A stretch of DNA of 64,000 nucleotides from Fulvia fulva (lineage: Eukaryota; Ascomycota; Dothideomycetes; Mycosphaerellales; Mycosphaerellaceae), in the NCBI RefSeq assembly GCF_020509005.1, contig NC_063015.1, positions 868,001 to 932,000 of the forward strand, given 5' to 3'. The position numbers were made by a program, and so were the translations under genes. The stretch's first letter is position 1. Each line of letters opens with the position of its first letter. The notes beneath the pieces are model-generated. The model was not told the DNA's origin. It was given only the letters and a program-made list of their open reading frames with translations, and did not search any database. Of this stretch, positions 45,928 to 56,387 are shown in pieces.

Positions 45928-48818
45928 GATGGATGATGCTTGACCTACGAAGAGTCTGTGGGATCACCTCTGTTTTGTGTTTCCAGCACTTCGGTGCCAC
46001 CAGCGAACTTTGCTCATCTTCTGCGTTGTTGATCACCGTGCACACACCATATCAAGCAATTTCTCATCCTCAACTCCGCTAGCTCGAGGCGTATCGTGCA
46101 TACCGCCAACACGGCTGAAGCCAAAACGTACTTTGACGTCACGAGTGAAGGAGTTCAAGCCATCGCCGGCACTTCTCCAGATTTCGATTCTTGAATTGGC
46201 ACAGATCTTGTCCCAAACGAGTGCTTGCACTGTGTTGAGGCGGATTTGTGCCAAAGCTTGATAGGTGATCCTTCTACGCTGGGGTTGAGGCTTTCGTAGG
46301 TATAACTACTCGACTGCAGCCACACTCTGTGTGACAGCCAAGCGGCCCTTTGTCTGTGATACTTGAAGCATTTTCCACTTCAGTCGTCTTCAGATGGTCT
46401 GAAGTACGCATTGAGATTGCATTATACCACCTCTGCCCCGGGTGTGTGGCTAAGAGGTGAGCCAGTTGTTGCGGACTTGACGGACTCCACACGATGTCGA
46501 CACACTGCACGCTGGAATGCGATGTCTGTGAAGGTTGCGCGGTCGAAAAGTCGGCGATCAACTTCTGTTAGAAATAGCCAGGATGCGATGTACCAGCATC
46601 TGAGATGCAACAAGACAGCATTGGAGCAAGTCTGCTGAGCCGTAAGAGCATCTATGCCTGATCTCTTGGCGCTTCGTTGTTCCCTTCTTTCCCGAATAAT
46701 CCGTTGCCTCAGTCCTGAATGCTTGCTATCCGCCGTCACAACTAGCTCTTCCTCATATCCGAGTCTTGACCTCCCGCCAGGCATCGTGTCAGCCTGCGCC
46801 TCACAAAATTCGTCTCTTCAAGCTTGCATCGGCCGTCGATCGTTTGGGTTGGTCTTTGACCGAAGCTTCAAACAACAATCTCCTGGGGTCGCGTGGCGCC
46901 CTACGTGGGTCGATAGAACTTTTGAAGTGATAAGAAGTTAGTCTACTGTGTTCTCAAGGGCAAGTGGGCCTCAGAGCCTCCGAGAGATCCGTCAAAGACT
47001 TTGCCTTCCTTCAGTGACCTGTCGCCGCCACCAACACCGATACCTTGACTCTTGAACGATGGCACTGCTGCCGCAAAACGCGAGGCCGGCGTGCTCTTGC
47101 GCTTGCTGTGCTTGCTATGAAAGTGATGGCATGCTTGCGCTGTGGCGAGGAGTTGTTTGCTGCTCGATGCCACCCGTCTTCCTCGTTTCGTGAATATGTC
47201 CTTACCGCGCTTGGTCGATCCGTCTCTTTCTGTATGTGGCAAGCCAATCCTTCCACGCAACAGACTGGTGTGGCATAGTCTTTCTCAATCGTTCGCCGTT
47301 CAAAAAGGCGATGGGCTGGTTTCAAGGCATGATGCTCCAATGCCGGGCAAAATGTGATGGCGGTGACGGTGCTGAGTACCGAAGTCATCATATCAACCAG
47401 TCGAATAGTTCGTGCTGATACCTGATGGTCTGGAAATCGTGTGTGCAGAAACTCGCGTCGCCGTGCTAGATATCCTGAAGCCGAAGCTGTCAGCACTCGA
47501 CGCGATTGCGCAACACCGCAACGGCGTATAGATAAATTGGCAGCACGTAACGATTGCTTCATCGACTCATAGATCGCTCGATGTGGTTGCAGCTGAGATG
47601 ATGAATGTGGTGCATAGTTGTGGCGATCTGAAATCCAGCCAGCTGGAGGCCAAAGTCGGCGCGCTTGCCTGAAGCCGAGATCCAGATACATCTTCCACCA
47701 TGCTGCAATATGACAACGCCCCAACGGATTGGTGACATTATTGCATATAACAATTCTTTGGAACATGGAGAAAGGCCTCGCCACAGGTGTAGATGTTTGT
47801 GGGCGCGTGGAGTGTGGGTGGGTGTTGGCGAGCTAGAGTTTGCCTCCCCGATGGAAGCTCCCAAGCTGATCACATCTGCCCGCCTTACGGCGAGAGCCAC
47901 AACGAGAATATTGACACGGCAATGATACAGTGAGAACATGAAGATCCCGTTCGAAGAACAAGACTCCTTCGATGAAGACAATTACACATAATACAAGAAA
48001 CGGCTATATATCCCTCCCACACCCAATCGAGAGTCTTCGTGCCTCTATCAAGTAGCTGCAGACACTGTCAAGATCCTTCCAACTCTCACCATCAACAGTA
48101 GTACTCAGCTTAGAATTTCACCCTCTTCTCCAATCACCTGCCCATGGGCGAGATGCCTTGATGAAAAAGGGTTGATGCAAAGCATCGTAAGGTTCCAAAA
48201 ATTACACACTTTCGATAACCGGAGCGTTTCGGTCATCAGACGAATCTTCATGCGACGTCAACAGCTGTGACTCACGGCCAGGCTGGGTGGTCACCTTTGA
48301 GGTGGCCTGCGAAAGGCCACCAAATTAGCCTCTGCCCCAAAAAGTGATGATGTGGTTTGTTCAAAAAATTGGGCAGCTGCACCAAGTCACACGCCGGTGA
48401 CAAGGGCTGTGCTGCCACTCTCAAGGTATTCTCAGCCCCCCAAGTGCCGGCTACTGAGGAGGAAAGAAAGGAGAGTCACAAGGAGGATTGGGGAAAGACT
48501 TATGCTTGCTGGCTGCTGGCCTGTGCTCAGCAGGACAGGCATTGTCCCAATTTAAAGGGGGTGGGACAGTGACATAGTGTGCAAGCCGGAACAATATAAA
48601 GGCATCGATGAACAGTAGGGAATGACCTGCTAGTATATCAAATTTTGGAGGCCCTGGCCACTACTTCTGTCAGTGAATCTGCGTGCTTTGTTGCCTGGCG
48701 GCACGCCATTGATCGATTTCAAGCTCCTTCAGATTCGTTGTGAGCATTCACAGTTGCATCCTCTTCACCTACAAGCTGTCCGCCAACTACGCTTCCTTAT
48801 GAAGACATTTCCACCAGC
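45928..48818. other. 2.9-kb gene-poor stretch
   Basis: Several overlapping ORFs exist on both strands (for example minus 46254-46033 and minus 47260-46943), but none resembles a family and their frames cannot be joined. A hairpin GGTGGCCT/AGGCCACC is at about 48301-48322. Around 48350-48580 the sequence is rich in CA and TG, the reverse of RIP, with a Cys-containing open frame lacking an ATG. Confidence 0.35.
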
Positions 48819-49286
48819 ATGGCCTCTCCCTTCTTGCAACGACTTCCTGCTGAGCTCCGCAACACCATCTACGACCTCGTCTTCGGTATGCCTCAAGCGC
48901 GCCTCTGACTTCCGCCACTCCAACTCCAACTAACCACCTTGACAGAGCCAGAGCCGCAAAGCTTCGCCCCGCAAGGCATCATCAGCACCTGCCGTCAGCT
49001 CCGCGGCGAGACACAAGTATACCAGTGGCCTCGCAACTTTCACATCAACGTCCACCCATGCGATGGCAAGCAGGCGATCTCCGCCCTCGAAGCACTCCTG
49101 GCCAACGTGCCGCTCGCCGACCTCAACAAAGTACGGAGCATTGTCATAGACCAGCAAATCTGCTCGAGCTGCAAGCATCGCGACCTCAGTAGATATGCTT
49201 GGTGGCGAAAGATTGGAAGAAGTCTGCAGGTTCAGGGATTCACTTCGGGAGAGAGACTGAGGATTGTGAAGACGGAGCGCGCTTGA
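48819..49286 (+). CDS. Small 2EXR/F-box-like protein
   Basis: Two exons (48819-48885, 48946-49286) with a 60-bp intron containing CTAACC give 135 residues. The start FLQRLPAELRNTIYDLVF is the 2EXR/F-box-like signature common in Dothideomycetes and other Pezizomycotina, followed across the splice site by IISTCRQLRGETQVYQW, where parent proteins continue with the same 'ICRQIRxET' pattern. It ends in a short C-terminal part (QICSSCKHRDLSRYAWW). No catalytic features; probably protein-protein interaction. The product is at the short end of the family. Confidence 0.8.
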
Positions 49287-49421
49287 GGTGTAGTAACACG
49301 GAGAATAGCAGAGGACAGGGCCGTGCAGTAATGCTTGATCAGTTTACAGCGGTCTGAATCTACTTGAGGTCAGGTTATGCGTGAAGCGCAGTGCACAGTC
49401 CTCCCATACTCCCAAGCCCCC

Positions 49422-51224
49422 TTACTCCTCGGTCCGTCCCTGGGAGCCATATTGATGGCAGGGGCAACTAGTTCTTCTGCATAGCCAAGCCATGTCTCGC
49501 CTCTTACCAAACCTCAAAGGCGGGCTAAGGCTCCATGCTTGGTCCTTGAACTCGTATAGCTCATAATACGGAGCTGTGTTGTCCCTGACGCCAGAGGCTC
49601 TCCGCGTATTCATCCTCTCCACGATCAAAGGCGGCCTTGGGTACCGCTGCTGGCCGTTCATATGCGTCCGGTACAGTATATGATGGCTCCTGAGGAAAAG
49701 ACGTTCTCGGGTAGAGAAAACTGCATCTTCGACGTATCTCCACCAGAAATCCTCTGCTGACATGTACAGCCAGACGTTCAAAGCAGTATCGATATCCGAG
49801 TGACGAGGCTCATCCAGATCTATAAAGTACTGAAAGATGTTGACCCATGACTGTGAGTGATTGGGGCAGTGAGTGAGTATATAGTCGCTGATGTCGTCGA
49901 AAGTTCGACCACGATCTAAGAAAGGATCCCGACCGTGGTTGATCAGATCGATATACTCTCTCCAGTCATCGTTTACAGCAGACTCCCACATGCGCAGTAC
50001 CTCACGACACACGGCGTCCGCAAGAGTATGCTCCAGATCGTGCCATACGGCCTCGAAACTGGTCCCTGGCCTCAGGCTTACCCAGATCTGATTGACGAGG
50101 CGAAGGTCGAAGCTGCGGTCGCTTGTCGCACGGGTGTCACCTGTACCGTGGACTCTTGCGGTGAGCATCAAGCCGGTGCGTCGATTCTTGCGCTCTGCTG
50201 CGAGCAGACAGTAGACTCGGCCGACCTCGCCTGCTGTCCAGCCGGTGCTCAATAATCGATCCCGGATGTGCCTGGAGTTGCGGACATGGCTGCCACTGAT
50301 CGATCCGTCAGCGACGAGGAGCATGTCTTGGACAATCTTGTCTGCACCTGCAAGCTCTGCCAGGCGACCAGACACAACTCGGGTAGCGCCATAGTTCCCG
50401 ACAAAGTCGTTGATGCCGAGCCTGGAGCCCCATGAGAAAGGCTCTGTTGTGAGACCTCCTGCCCAGTCTACAGTGATCTGGTACCAAAGACGATCTATCA
50501 TGTGGCAGCAGAGATTCCACCTAAGCCATGATCTAGAGGTGTATTTGATGTCGGTTAATGCGGTCCAGAACAACTCAGATGCAAGACGCTCCGATTCTGA
50601 GCCCTCAACATAGGGGTTGGCCATGTCGTTGGACCACTTGATCAGACTGCTGTTGTGCTTTTCCCATTCAGGAATGACACCTAGCCAGCATTTGTCCAGG
50701 CTCTCGAGAGACATCTTGTCCAGCTCGCACAGGGTGATGTAGCATTGTCTGCAGAAACCGAGATGTCGGTCAGTCTCCCAATTGCCTACACCAGTAAAGT
50801 TTGTAGCTACATCCAGACAACCGCAGCAAATGAATGGTACCAAGGACGCATTCAGTTGTCCAGTGTACAGCTGTCTGAAGAAAGCCTTGATGATCAGCTC
50901 ATGTTCTGGGCTGTGCTCCACCTCGTTGATAATCAATTGTCGCCTTGACCGTGGATCTCCTGCTGCTCTCCATCTTGTGCCAAAGTTGTTGTGAAGCCCT
51001 ATGAATCGACCGATATCTGGATGATTCTCGATGTGGAAGTCCAAAGACTTGAGGATGCCGACATAACCCACCGTGGCTTTCGACATGACAAGTCGCTTGT
51101 ATCGGAGGTATGCGAGAGGTATTTTCGTCAGGACTAGGTGGACAATGTCCTCGTTGTTGTAGACAACGTCATGTAGAGCTTTGGCTTGCGGCGAGGAATG
51201 TGTGGGCCGATGGTAGACCTGCAT
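49422..51224 (-). CDS. Lineage-specific protein with putative zinc ribbon (paralogue of 32290-34120)
   Basis: An intronless ORF of 600 residues from ATG 51224. IPLAYLRYKRLVMSKATVGY then LKSLDFHIENHPDIG leads to FFRQLYTGQLN and cysteine pairs CCGC and CRQC, the latter in HLGFCRQCYITL. The helical second half includes LEHTLADAVCREVLRMWESA and ALNVWLYMSAEDFWWRYVED. The order and spacing of these blocks match the gene at 32290-34120: similar LLL/RLV-helix, FTGEL/YTGQL, CxGC and CxxC, and a Trp-rich helix near the end. No known domain is recognised. The ORF is fully intact and has no introns, unlike its partner. Confidence 0.75.
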   Translation of the reverse strand: MQVYHRPTHSSPQAKALHDVVYNNEDIVHLVLTKIPLAYLRYKRLVMSKATVGYVGILKSLDFHIENHPDIGRFIGLHNNFGTRWRAAGDPRSRRQLIINEVEHSPEHELIIKAFFRQLYTGQLNASLVPFICCGCLDVATNFTGVGNWETDRHLGFCRQCYITLCELDKMSLESLDKCWLGVIPEWEKHNSSLIKWSNDMANPYVEGSESERLASELFWTALTDIKYTSRSWLRWNLCCHMIDRLWYQITVDWAGGLTTEPFSWGSRLGINDFVGNYGATRVVSGRLAELAGADKIVQDMLLVADGSISGSHVRNSRHIRDRLLSTGWTAGEVGRVYCLLAAERKNRRTGLMLTARVHGTGDTRATSDRSFDLRLVNQIWVSLRPGTSFEAVWHDLEHTLADAVCREVLRMWESAVNDDWREYIDLINHGRDPFLDRGRTFDDISDYILTHCPNHSQSWVNIFQYFIDLDEPRHSDIDTALNVWLYMSAEDFWWRYVEDAVFSTRERLFLRSHHILYRTHMNGQQRYPRPPLIVERMNTRRASGVRDNTAPYYELYEFKDQAWSLSPPLRFGKRRDMAWLCRRTSCPCHQYGSQGRTEE

Positions 51225-51731
51225 CGTGGCGATGGAATATCGTACGAGGGCTGTGAGAAGGGGTCGTAGAGATGGATCGAGCAGAGGACGGCGAATTGAG
51301 GTCGGTGGGGGCGTGTCGGATGTTTGCTGGAATAAGACGCGGCAGCCTACAGGTAATTGCTAAACTTCTGCGGTCAGCAAGGAGTACGCATCTTGTTCGT
51401 GCTTCGGAGGCCGTGTTTGTGGGCTGGGCGCGTTCGTGGGATGGTACTGTTAACTAAGTGTCGGGCATGTTCGGTCGATTCGAGAAATGAGAATTTGGCC
51501 AAATTGACATTCTCGACTCGTACCAGGGAAAGCAGATCCGTAATGCGTTGTAGGTGCAGACTCTCAAGGTAAACGCTCGGCGGATCAGGTGTATTTGCCG
51601 GCGTGAGAGAAGGCAAAGCAGCAGAATCGAGCACCACGCAGCACACTATCGATGCAGCCTCTGCAGCAGATACTCGGATAATTGAATGGAGCGGTCTCTA
51701 GCAGGTCGAGAGAAATGTCCCTTCTCCAGTA

Positions 51732-51930
51732 TCAAGCACGAAGCTCAACCATGATGAAAAGAAGTGCTGCAAGCAGCAGATAGCCAACAAAAATTGCCTA
51801 AAGACGGTCAGTATGGTCTTGATGAACAGCTAGTGGATTGACTTACGCCGACGACACGCCCGAAGGCGAATCGATCTGTCCAACACCGCGGTGTGCAATG
51901 CAGGTCGTTCAGAGCGGTTTGGGTATTCAT
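51732..51930 (-). CDS. 49-residue single-pass membrane microprotein
   Basis: ATG at 51930; exon 51930-51847 (28 codons), a 49-bp GTAAGT...CTTTAG intron with CTGACC near its end, and exon 51797-51732. The product starts MNTQTALNDLHCTPRCW, has a short basic linker (DRFAFGRVVG) split exactly at the intron, then one hydrophobic helix AIFVGYLLLAALLFIMVEL and ends RA. The layout suggests a C-terminal tail anchor for ER or outer mitochondrial membrane. It is too short for usual gene finders. No family recognised. Support is the phase-0 intron, good splice signals and the clean helix. Confidence 0.55.
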
Positions 51931-53191
51931 GAGCGTCCGCCCCCCCCGACACTACAGAAGTGTGTTAATGGTTGCTGATGATGGAGGGGGAGGTAAAGGT
52001 GGGGGAGGGGGGGGGGAGAGAGAACGTACAGGTAAGTATGAGGAGGGGAAGCTCTGGGTGGATGGGGATCCAGGTATTTATAGGAGAGCCCTCACAGTGC
52101 AAGCTCGCCAGATCACCGCTCATGGGCCACAATAACAAATGCCCTCATTGGCTGCTCACTTCATTGCAACGGTTTCGTCATGTCGACGAGCTCGGACTAG
52201 TGCTGTTGTGAAGCGGCGAGAACGCACCGCGGAGGTGAGGGTATAAGTAGCTGAAATTCCCCTTCGAACTGCCCCTCTTTCTTCTTCATAATGCTTAGGA
52301 CGATCTGGTGGCCCGGCTTGAGAGCTTGCTCAAAGGCTAGCCTTCAGATCTCCTGCCTTGGCTGGTAATGCGGTCAACAGACCCCGCGCACACCACGTGG
52401 GTACGATGCTCAATTTTTGCAACCTGTTGTCAGCAGCTGGACTTGTTCAGTCTGTTGTTCGACATCGTGTCGCTGGTATCGCACTGCTCCAGCCGACGCA
52501 AACTTTTCACCAGTCCCTTGCCTTGTGCAGGTCGCTGGAGAAGAGTCTCCCTCCTGCTTCAACTTCGCTACTGTTTGCCATTTTCGTTGCTCACAATTCT
52601 CCAGCGTCGTGTGTTGACCGTCACATCTGGAATTTGCCCCTGCCAGCCAATACTCTCACGCAGCATTCTTGTTCTGCTCCGTCATGCTGCAACGAGCTCA
52701 CGCCTTTGCCCTCAAGTGCATCACGCTCGACACGTCTCTGCAAGATCTACCGCCGTTGGATCTACTCGCTCGAATCTCATACCGTAAACACGGAGCGGCC
52801 GGCGATCAGCACTCGTGTACTGGCGATAGTGTGCGGTAATGTTATGGTGGCGTCGGTATAGAGTGCGTCGTTGGACTGACATCTGCAGGAAACGACGGGA
52901 AGCCAGAAGCCCAGCCTCGATTTGCCACCCTCGACGCGTCTCCATCGTCGCCAGCTCTCTCCGATCGATTGCCCATAGCCGGACAGCTACAACCACCAGC
53001 ATGGCACTACAGTCCCTACAGCATACAGATCTCAGACTCGTCGTCGGGCAAAAACACAGACGAGAACAATGGAGCAAGAGACGAGACAGTAGATTGGCAT
53101 GTCGCAAGAGCTTGGGACAACGAGGATCAGGCGGCAACAACATGATAGCAAGCAGCGACTAGGCACCTTTCGGCAGTGCAATCATCATCTA
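51931..53191. other. Intergenic with G-rich low-complexity tract; no gene seen
   Basis: A purine-rich tract with runs of 7-10 G lies at about 51983-52020. Plus-strand ORFs at 52358-52861 overlap in three frames and have no resemblance, so I take them as chance. Confidence 0.35.
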
Positions 53192-53782
53192 TCATCGCAA
53201 AGTCCACCCCAGACCCACCGTCAGCCCAAGCACTCTCTGCGCCCTCTCCTCGACAGCTCGCGCTAGAAATGCCCAACCTCCAACATGCCCGCCACACCGC
53301 CGGCGCTCTTCTTGACACTCGCCACAAACACAAGTCATCGCTCGAATCAAAGCGTGACAGACTTCGTGCAGCATGGCGCCGACGATGAAGGAAGTGCTCA
53401 GGTGCCTGCGCCACGGCCGACCATCCTCGTTATACCCACGCCCTGTTGGCAACACTTGAACAGAGACTGAGCCGTCTGCTTTGCTGAAGGTGGTGCCGTA
53501 GGCTGCTCCCAAGAACACCACAATCTCGGCGAGCTCAGCTCGGGTGTTATTGAAAGTCGTGCCAAAGATAACGATGCACGACAAACTCCAGCCTTCTTCG
53601 AGAATTGGGTTTGCTGCCTGAACGCTGAGGCAATGGTACGTGGTGAAGCGGGAGGCTCATCGATGGAAGCAAGCTTATGGGTATACGAGAATATGAACAG
53701 CGTCGCCGGCGGCATCCAGGACTCGTGTAAATGTACCGTTTGCTGCCAAATTCAACCTTTCAGCGAGAGGACAAGTCTGCAT
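53192..53782 (-). CDS. SprT-like zinc metalloprotease-domain protein (second copy)
   Basis: Two exons (53782-53687, 53617-53192) with a 69-bp phase-0 intron give 173 residues. The upstream exon (MQTCPLAERLNLAANGTF, then VLDAAGDAVHIL) supplies an ATG that the downstream open frame lacks. The metal site is HEVCH at residues 116-120, the third ligand His143 in CGGHVGGW, and CVCGEC (128-133) sits between, matching CACEDC in the first copy. The N-terminal half contains FGTTFNNTRAELAEIVVFLG. The protein is small, with no linker or interaction motifs. The two copies are 10 kb apart on the same strand and diverged, so an old duplication is likely. Confidence 0.78.
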
Positions 53783-56387
53783 ATGCCGTGGGAAAATCCC
53801 TGATGATGGAGCGGGTTAGCGCAGCTGGAAGTCGTTCTTCGTGTGTAGATTGAGGCATCATGCTCGTCGAGGTTGCTATACAATGGCAGAGAGGACGACC
53901 GATTGAGTGCATGTACGATAATAGGGAAAGGCGAGCTTGCAGCGTTGGACCAAGGCGAGATGACCAAAAGCCGCTGGACTTTGCAAGGTTCACCTACGGC
54001 AGAATAACTCATCGTCACTGTCGTGACATAGGCGAGAGTGTTATTGATCGGGCTTCGGCAATGCTGTCAATTACTTTGCAGCGTTGTGACAATGCTCGCT
54101 GCTCTTCTCCAGCTTCGCCTTCGACGCACCTGTGGCTCTCTGGCGAAGCAACTGCGGAGCGAATGGCATGAGCCTTGTTCTTACGTAGATGACCCGTAGC
54201 CGCATGCTTACCATGCATTCCATTCCTTGCTGCATTGCAATACATCGAAAGCTCGCCATTCAGCCAGAACGCCAAGCCGTCGCATGTGACGCGTCTCTCG
54301 CTTCCGAACCAGTAGCGCCGAACATGCGGCAACAGCCGCAATTTGGAGCTATAAGAATTTTCGCCCTTCCTCTTGCAACTCTCTTCCCTTTCCTCTTCAT
54401 ACTATTATTATCCGGATTTTGCGTTGCTCGCCCTCCCGCCTGCTCTGCTCAATTCACTCTGCTCTAATTTTTGGAACCCACACAATCTTTTCATCAGTAC
54501 TTGAGCCACACGCTTGAGGTTGGAGAAGAGTCTTCCATGTTGCATCTCACTTGCAGTCATGTTGTGTCGGACTTGCGGTCATGTCGTGCCTCACTTGCGG
54601 CACACCTGCGACAGCCATCTTCACTTGAGATCCGACAGCGGTGAAGGTGAGGTATAAGTATCTTCTTCCGGTCCTGCTTGACTTCCTTCCCTTCCTTCCT
54701 CATACTTCACGATAGAACTTTGGTTTTGTCGTCGGATGCCGTCGGTCGAGGCTGGTCCTCCCGATTGTTGCTTCCCCCTTCTCATCAATTTTTGGGCGAT
54801 GGTCTATCCTTTTCATCATGCTTGGGCTTGGTGCCTGGTTGTGGAGAAGAGCGGCACAGTGCTGCGACGTTGTTAGACGTGCCGTTGTCCAGAAGATGCT
54901 GGATTGAGGCCACGAGGGGACTTGGCGGCGGCACAGCTGCAGTACAGTCCCGCAAACTCGAGCTGGAAGCATAAGACCGAGACGCCTGTTGTCATCAACT
55001 CTTGCGGATTGAAGACAGCCTGTACCGACACAGCCCTCACGAGAGCCACGGCGATTACTGGACGGTGGAATGGTACGTAAAGATCTGAGGCAGCTGACGG
55101 ACTTTGCACACACGCTCCACGAGATGGACTCGCGATGGCAAAACTCATGCTGTCATATATCTATTCAAACCACCCATCTCCAGTTTGCGGATGACACCTT
55201 GCGCGCGTCTATGTACTACCACAAGCCAAAAATCCTTTCCGCTCTGCTCAAACTCCCGTCAGACGGTCAAGAGAAAGACTTCGCGGGAGCGATGGAGGCA
55301 GAACGAAGCGACGGTCAAGCCCAGATGATATCCACATCGAAGCAGCATTGAAGTCGGACTCTGTGCGCACACCTTCACTCCCAGAATGCTATCAGACCTA
55401 TAGCAAACGCACAAACGATACCTCACGAAGAAAGGTCTACGAGCGCCCACGAGACACCTGTCTAAACTTCGCCTCAGCACCTCTGAGCTTGCGGCAAGAC
55501 GGTTCTCAGGAGCCTCCCACCCACGGGCCAGCACACAGGCGACGAGAAGAAACAATACAGCGAGAGCACGTTGTATGCTATGAAGGCTCGAAGGGAAGGG
55601 GCTTTTGAGCAAATATGGCGCACGAGAGGAGACATACACTGCGTGTCCAAGCAGCAGCTTGCACGCCGTCGAGCAAAGCCAGAAAAGGACATCGTCTTCA
55701 AGAGCATTGCTCAAAAAAAAGCAGACGTCCAGGAGATATCGAAGCAGCGGGAATAAGCCAAGCTTTCCGGACGCCGTGTCAGATAACAAAAGAGCTGGAA
55801 ACGGAGGAGAAGGAGAAGGACCTCGAACGGGAGGTCAAGAGGGAACACCAGCGATCAGGGACAAACAACCGGACAAAGAGGCATGTCTCCAGGCTGTCAG
55901 GAGACGCGCGCGCGCTACGACATGGGTCCTCTGTCCGGGCAATACTGCAGAAGATCTACTTGATGCACGTAGGTGAGACCACTCTTGAAGAGCGTAGACC
56001 GCGTGTCCTGGCTGCATCAACTCGCTCTGTAGGCAGTGACTGTGGTCGTGATGGCAACGTTGTACAGGAAGACATGGCGCCGGCAATTAGAAGGCTCTTG
56101 GCCGGTCTGTCGCTGGTACCTATCGAAGCTGTGGAGCTTCGCAACACTCTCTGCCGCCCGAGGTACATTCAAATCAAGAAGCCGCCGAACGTCGGCAGCC
56201 TCCGCGAGACTCGTGGAGCATAGCGGCAAGGAGGAAGCAGGCAGTGTGAAGCGTGGTCCAGTACTATTGCGAGCACTTCGCGCAGTCGACACTCCATCTC
56301 TCATACAAGTAGCTAGAGTAGCTTCTCACGCTTTCGCGGCTTCAAGCACCGCAAGCACTTCGTAGCAAGCCTAAAAGTAGACCCAAC
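53783..56387. other. 2.6-kb gene-poor stretch
   Basis: Lies between the 5' end of the SprT-like gene and the 3' end of the Zn2Cys6 regulator. ORFs at 55259-55789 (minus) and 55615-56223 (plus) are antisense to each other and have no family resemblance. No RNA gene recognised. Confidence 0.35.
54549..54602. repeat. 22-bp tandem repeat, about 2.5 copies
   Basis: Units ACTTGCAGTCATGTTGTGTC-GG (54549-54570) and ACTTGCGGTCATGTCGTGCC-TC (54571-54592), then a partial ACTTGCGGCA. Non-coding. Confidence 0.65.

Noticed and set aside
48350..48580. Cys-containing 71-codon open frame, considered as a small secreted protein
   Set aside because: It has no ATG in frame (opens with TTG) and no signal peptide.
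52358..52861. Three overlapping plus-strand ORFs up to 167 codons
   Set aside because: All three frames are open through the same C-rich sequence and none resembles a protein family.
55259..56223. ORFs of 176 (minus) and 202 (plus) codons
   Set aside because: They overlap antisense, have no recognisable domain, and the minus one is leucine/cysteine-rich only because it mirrors the lysine/arginine-rich plus frame.
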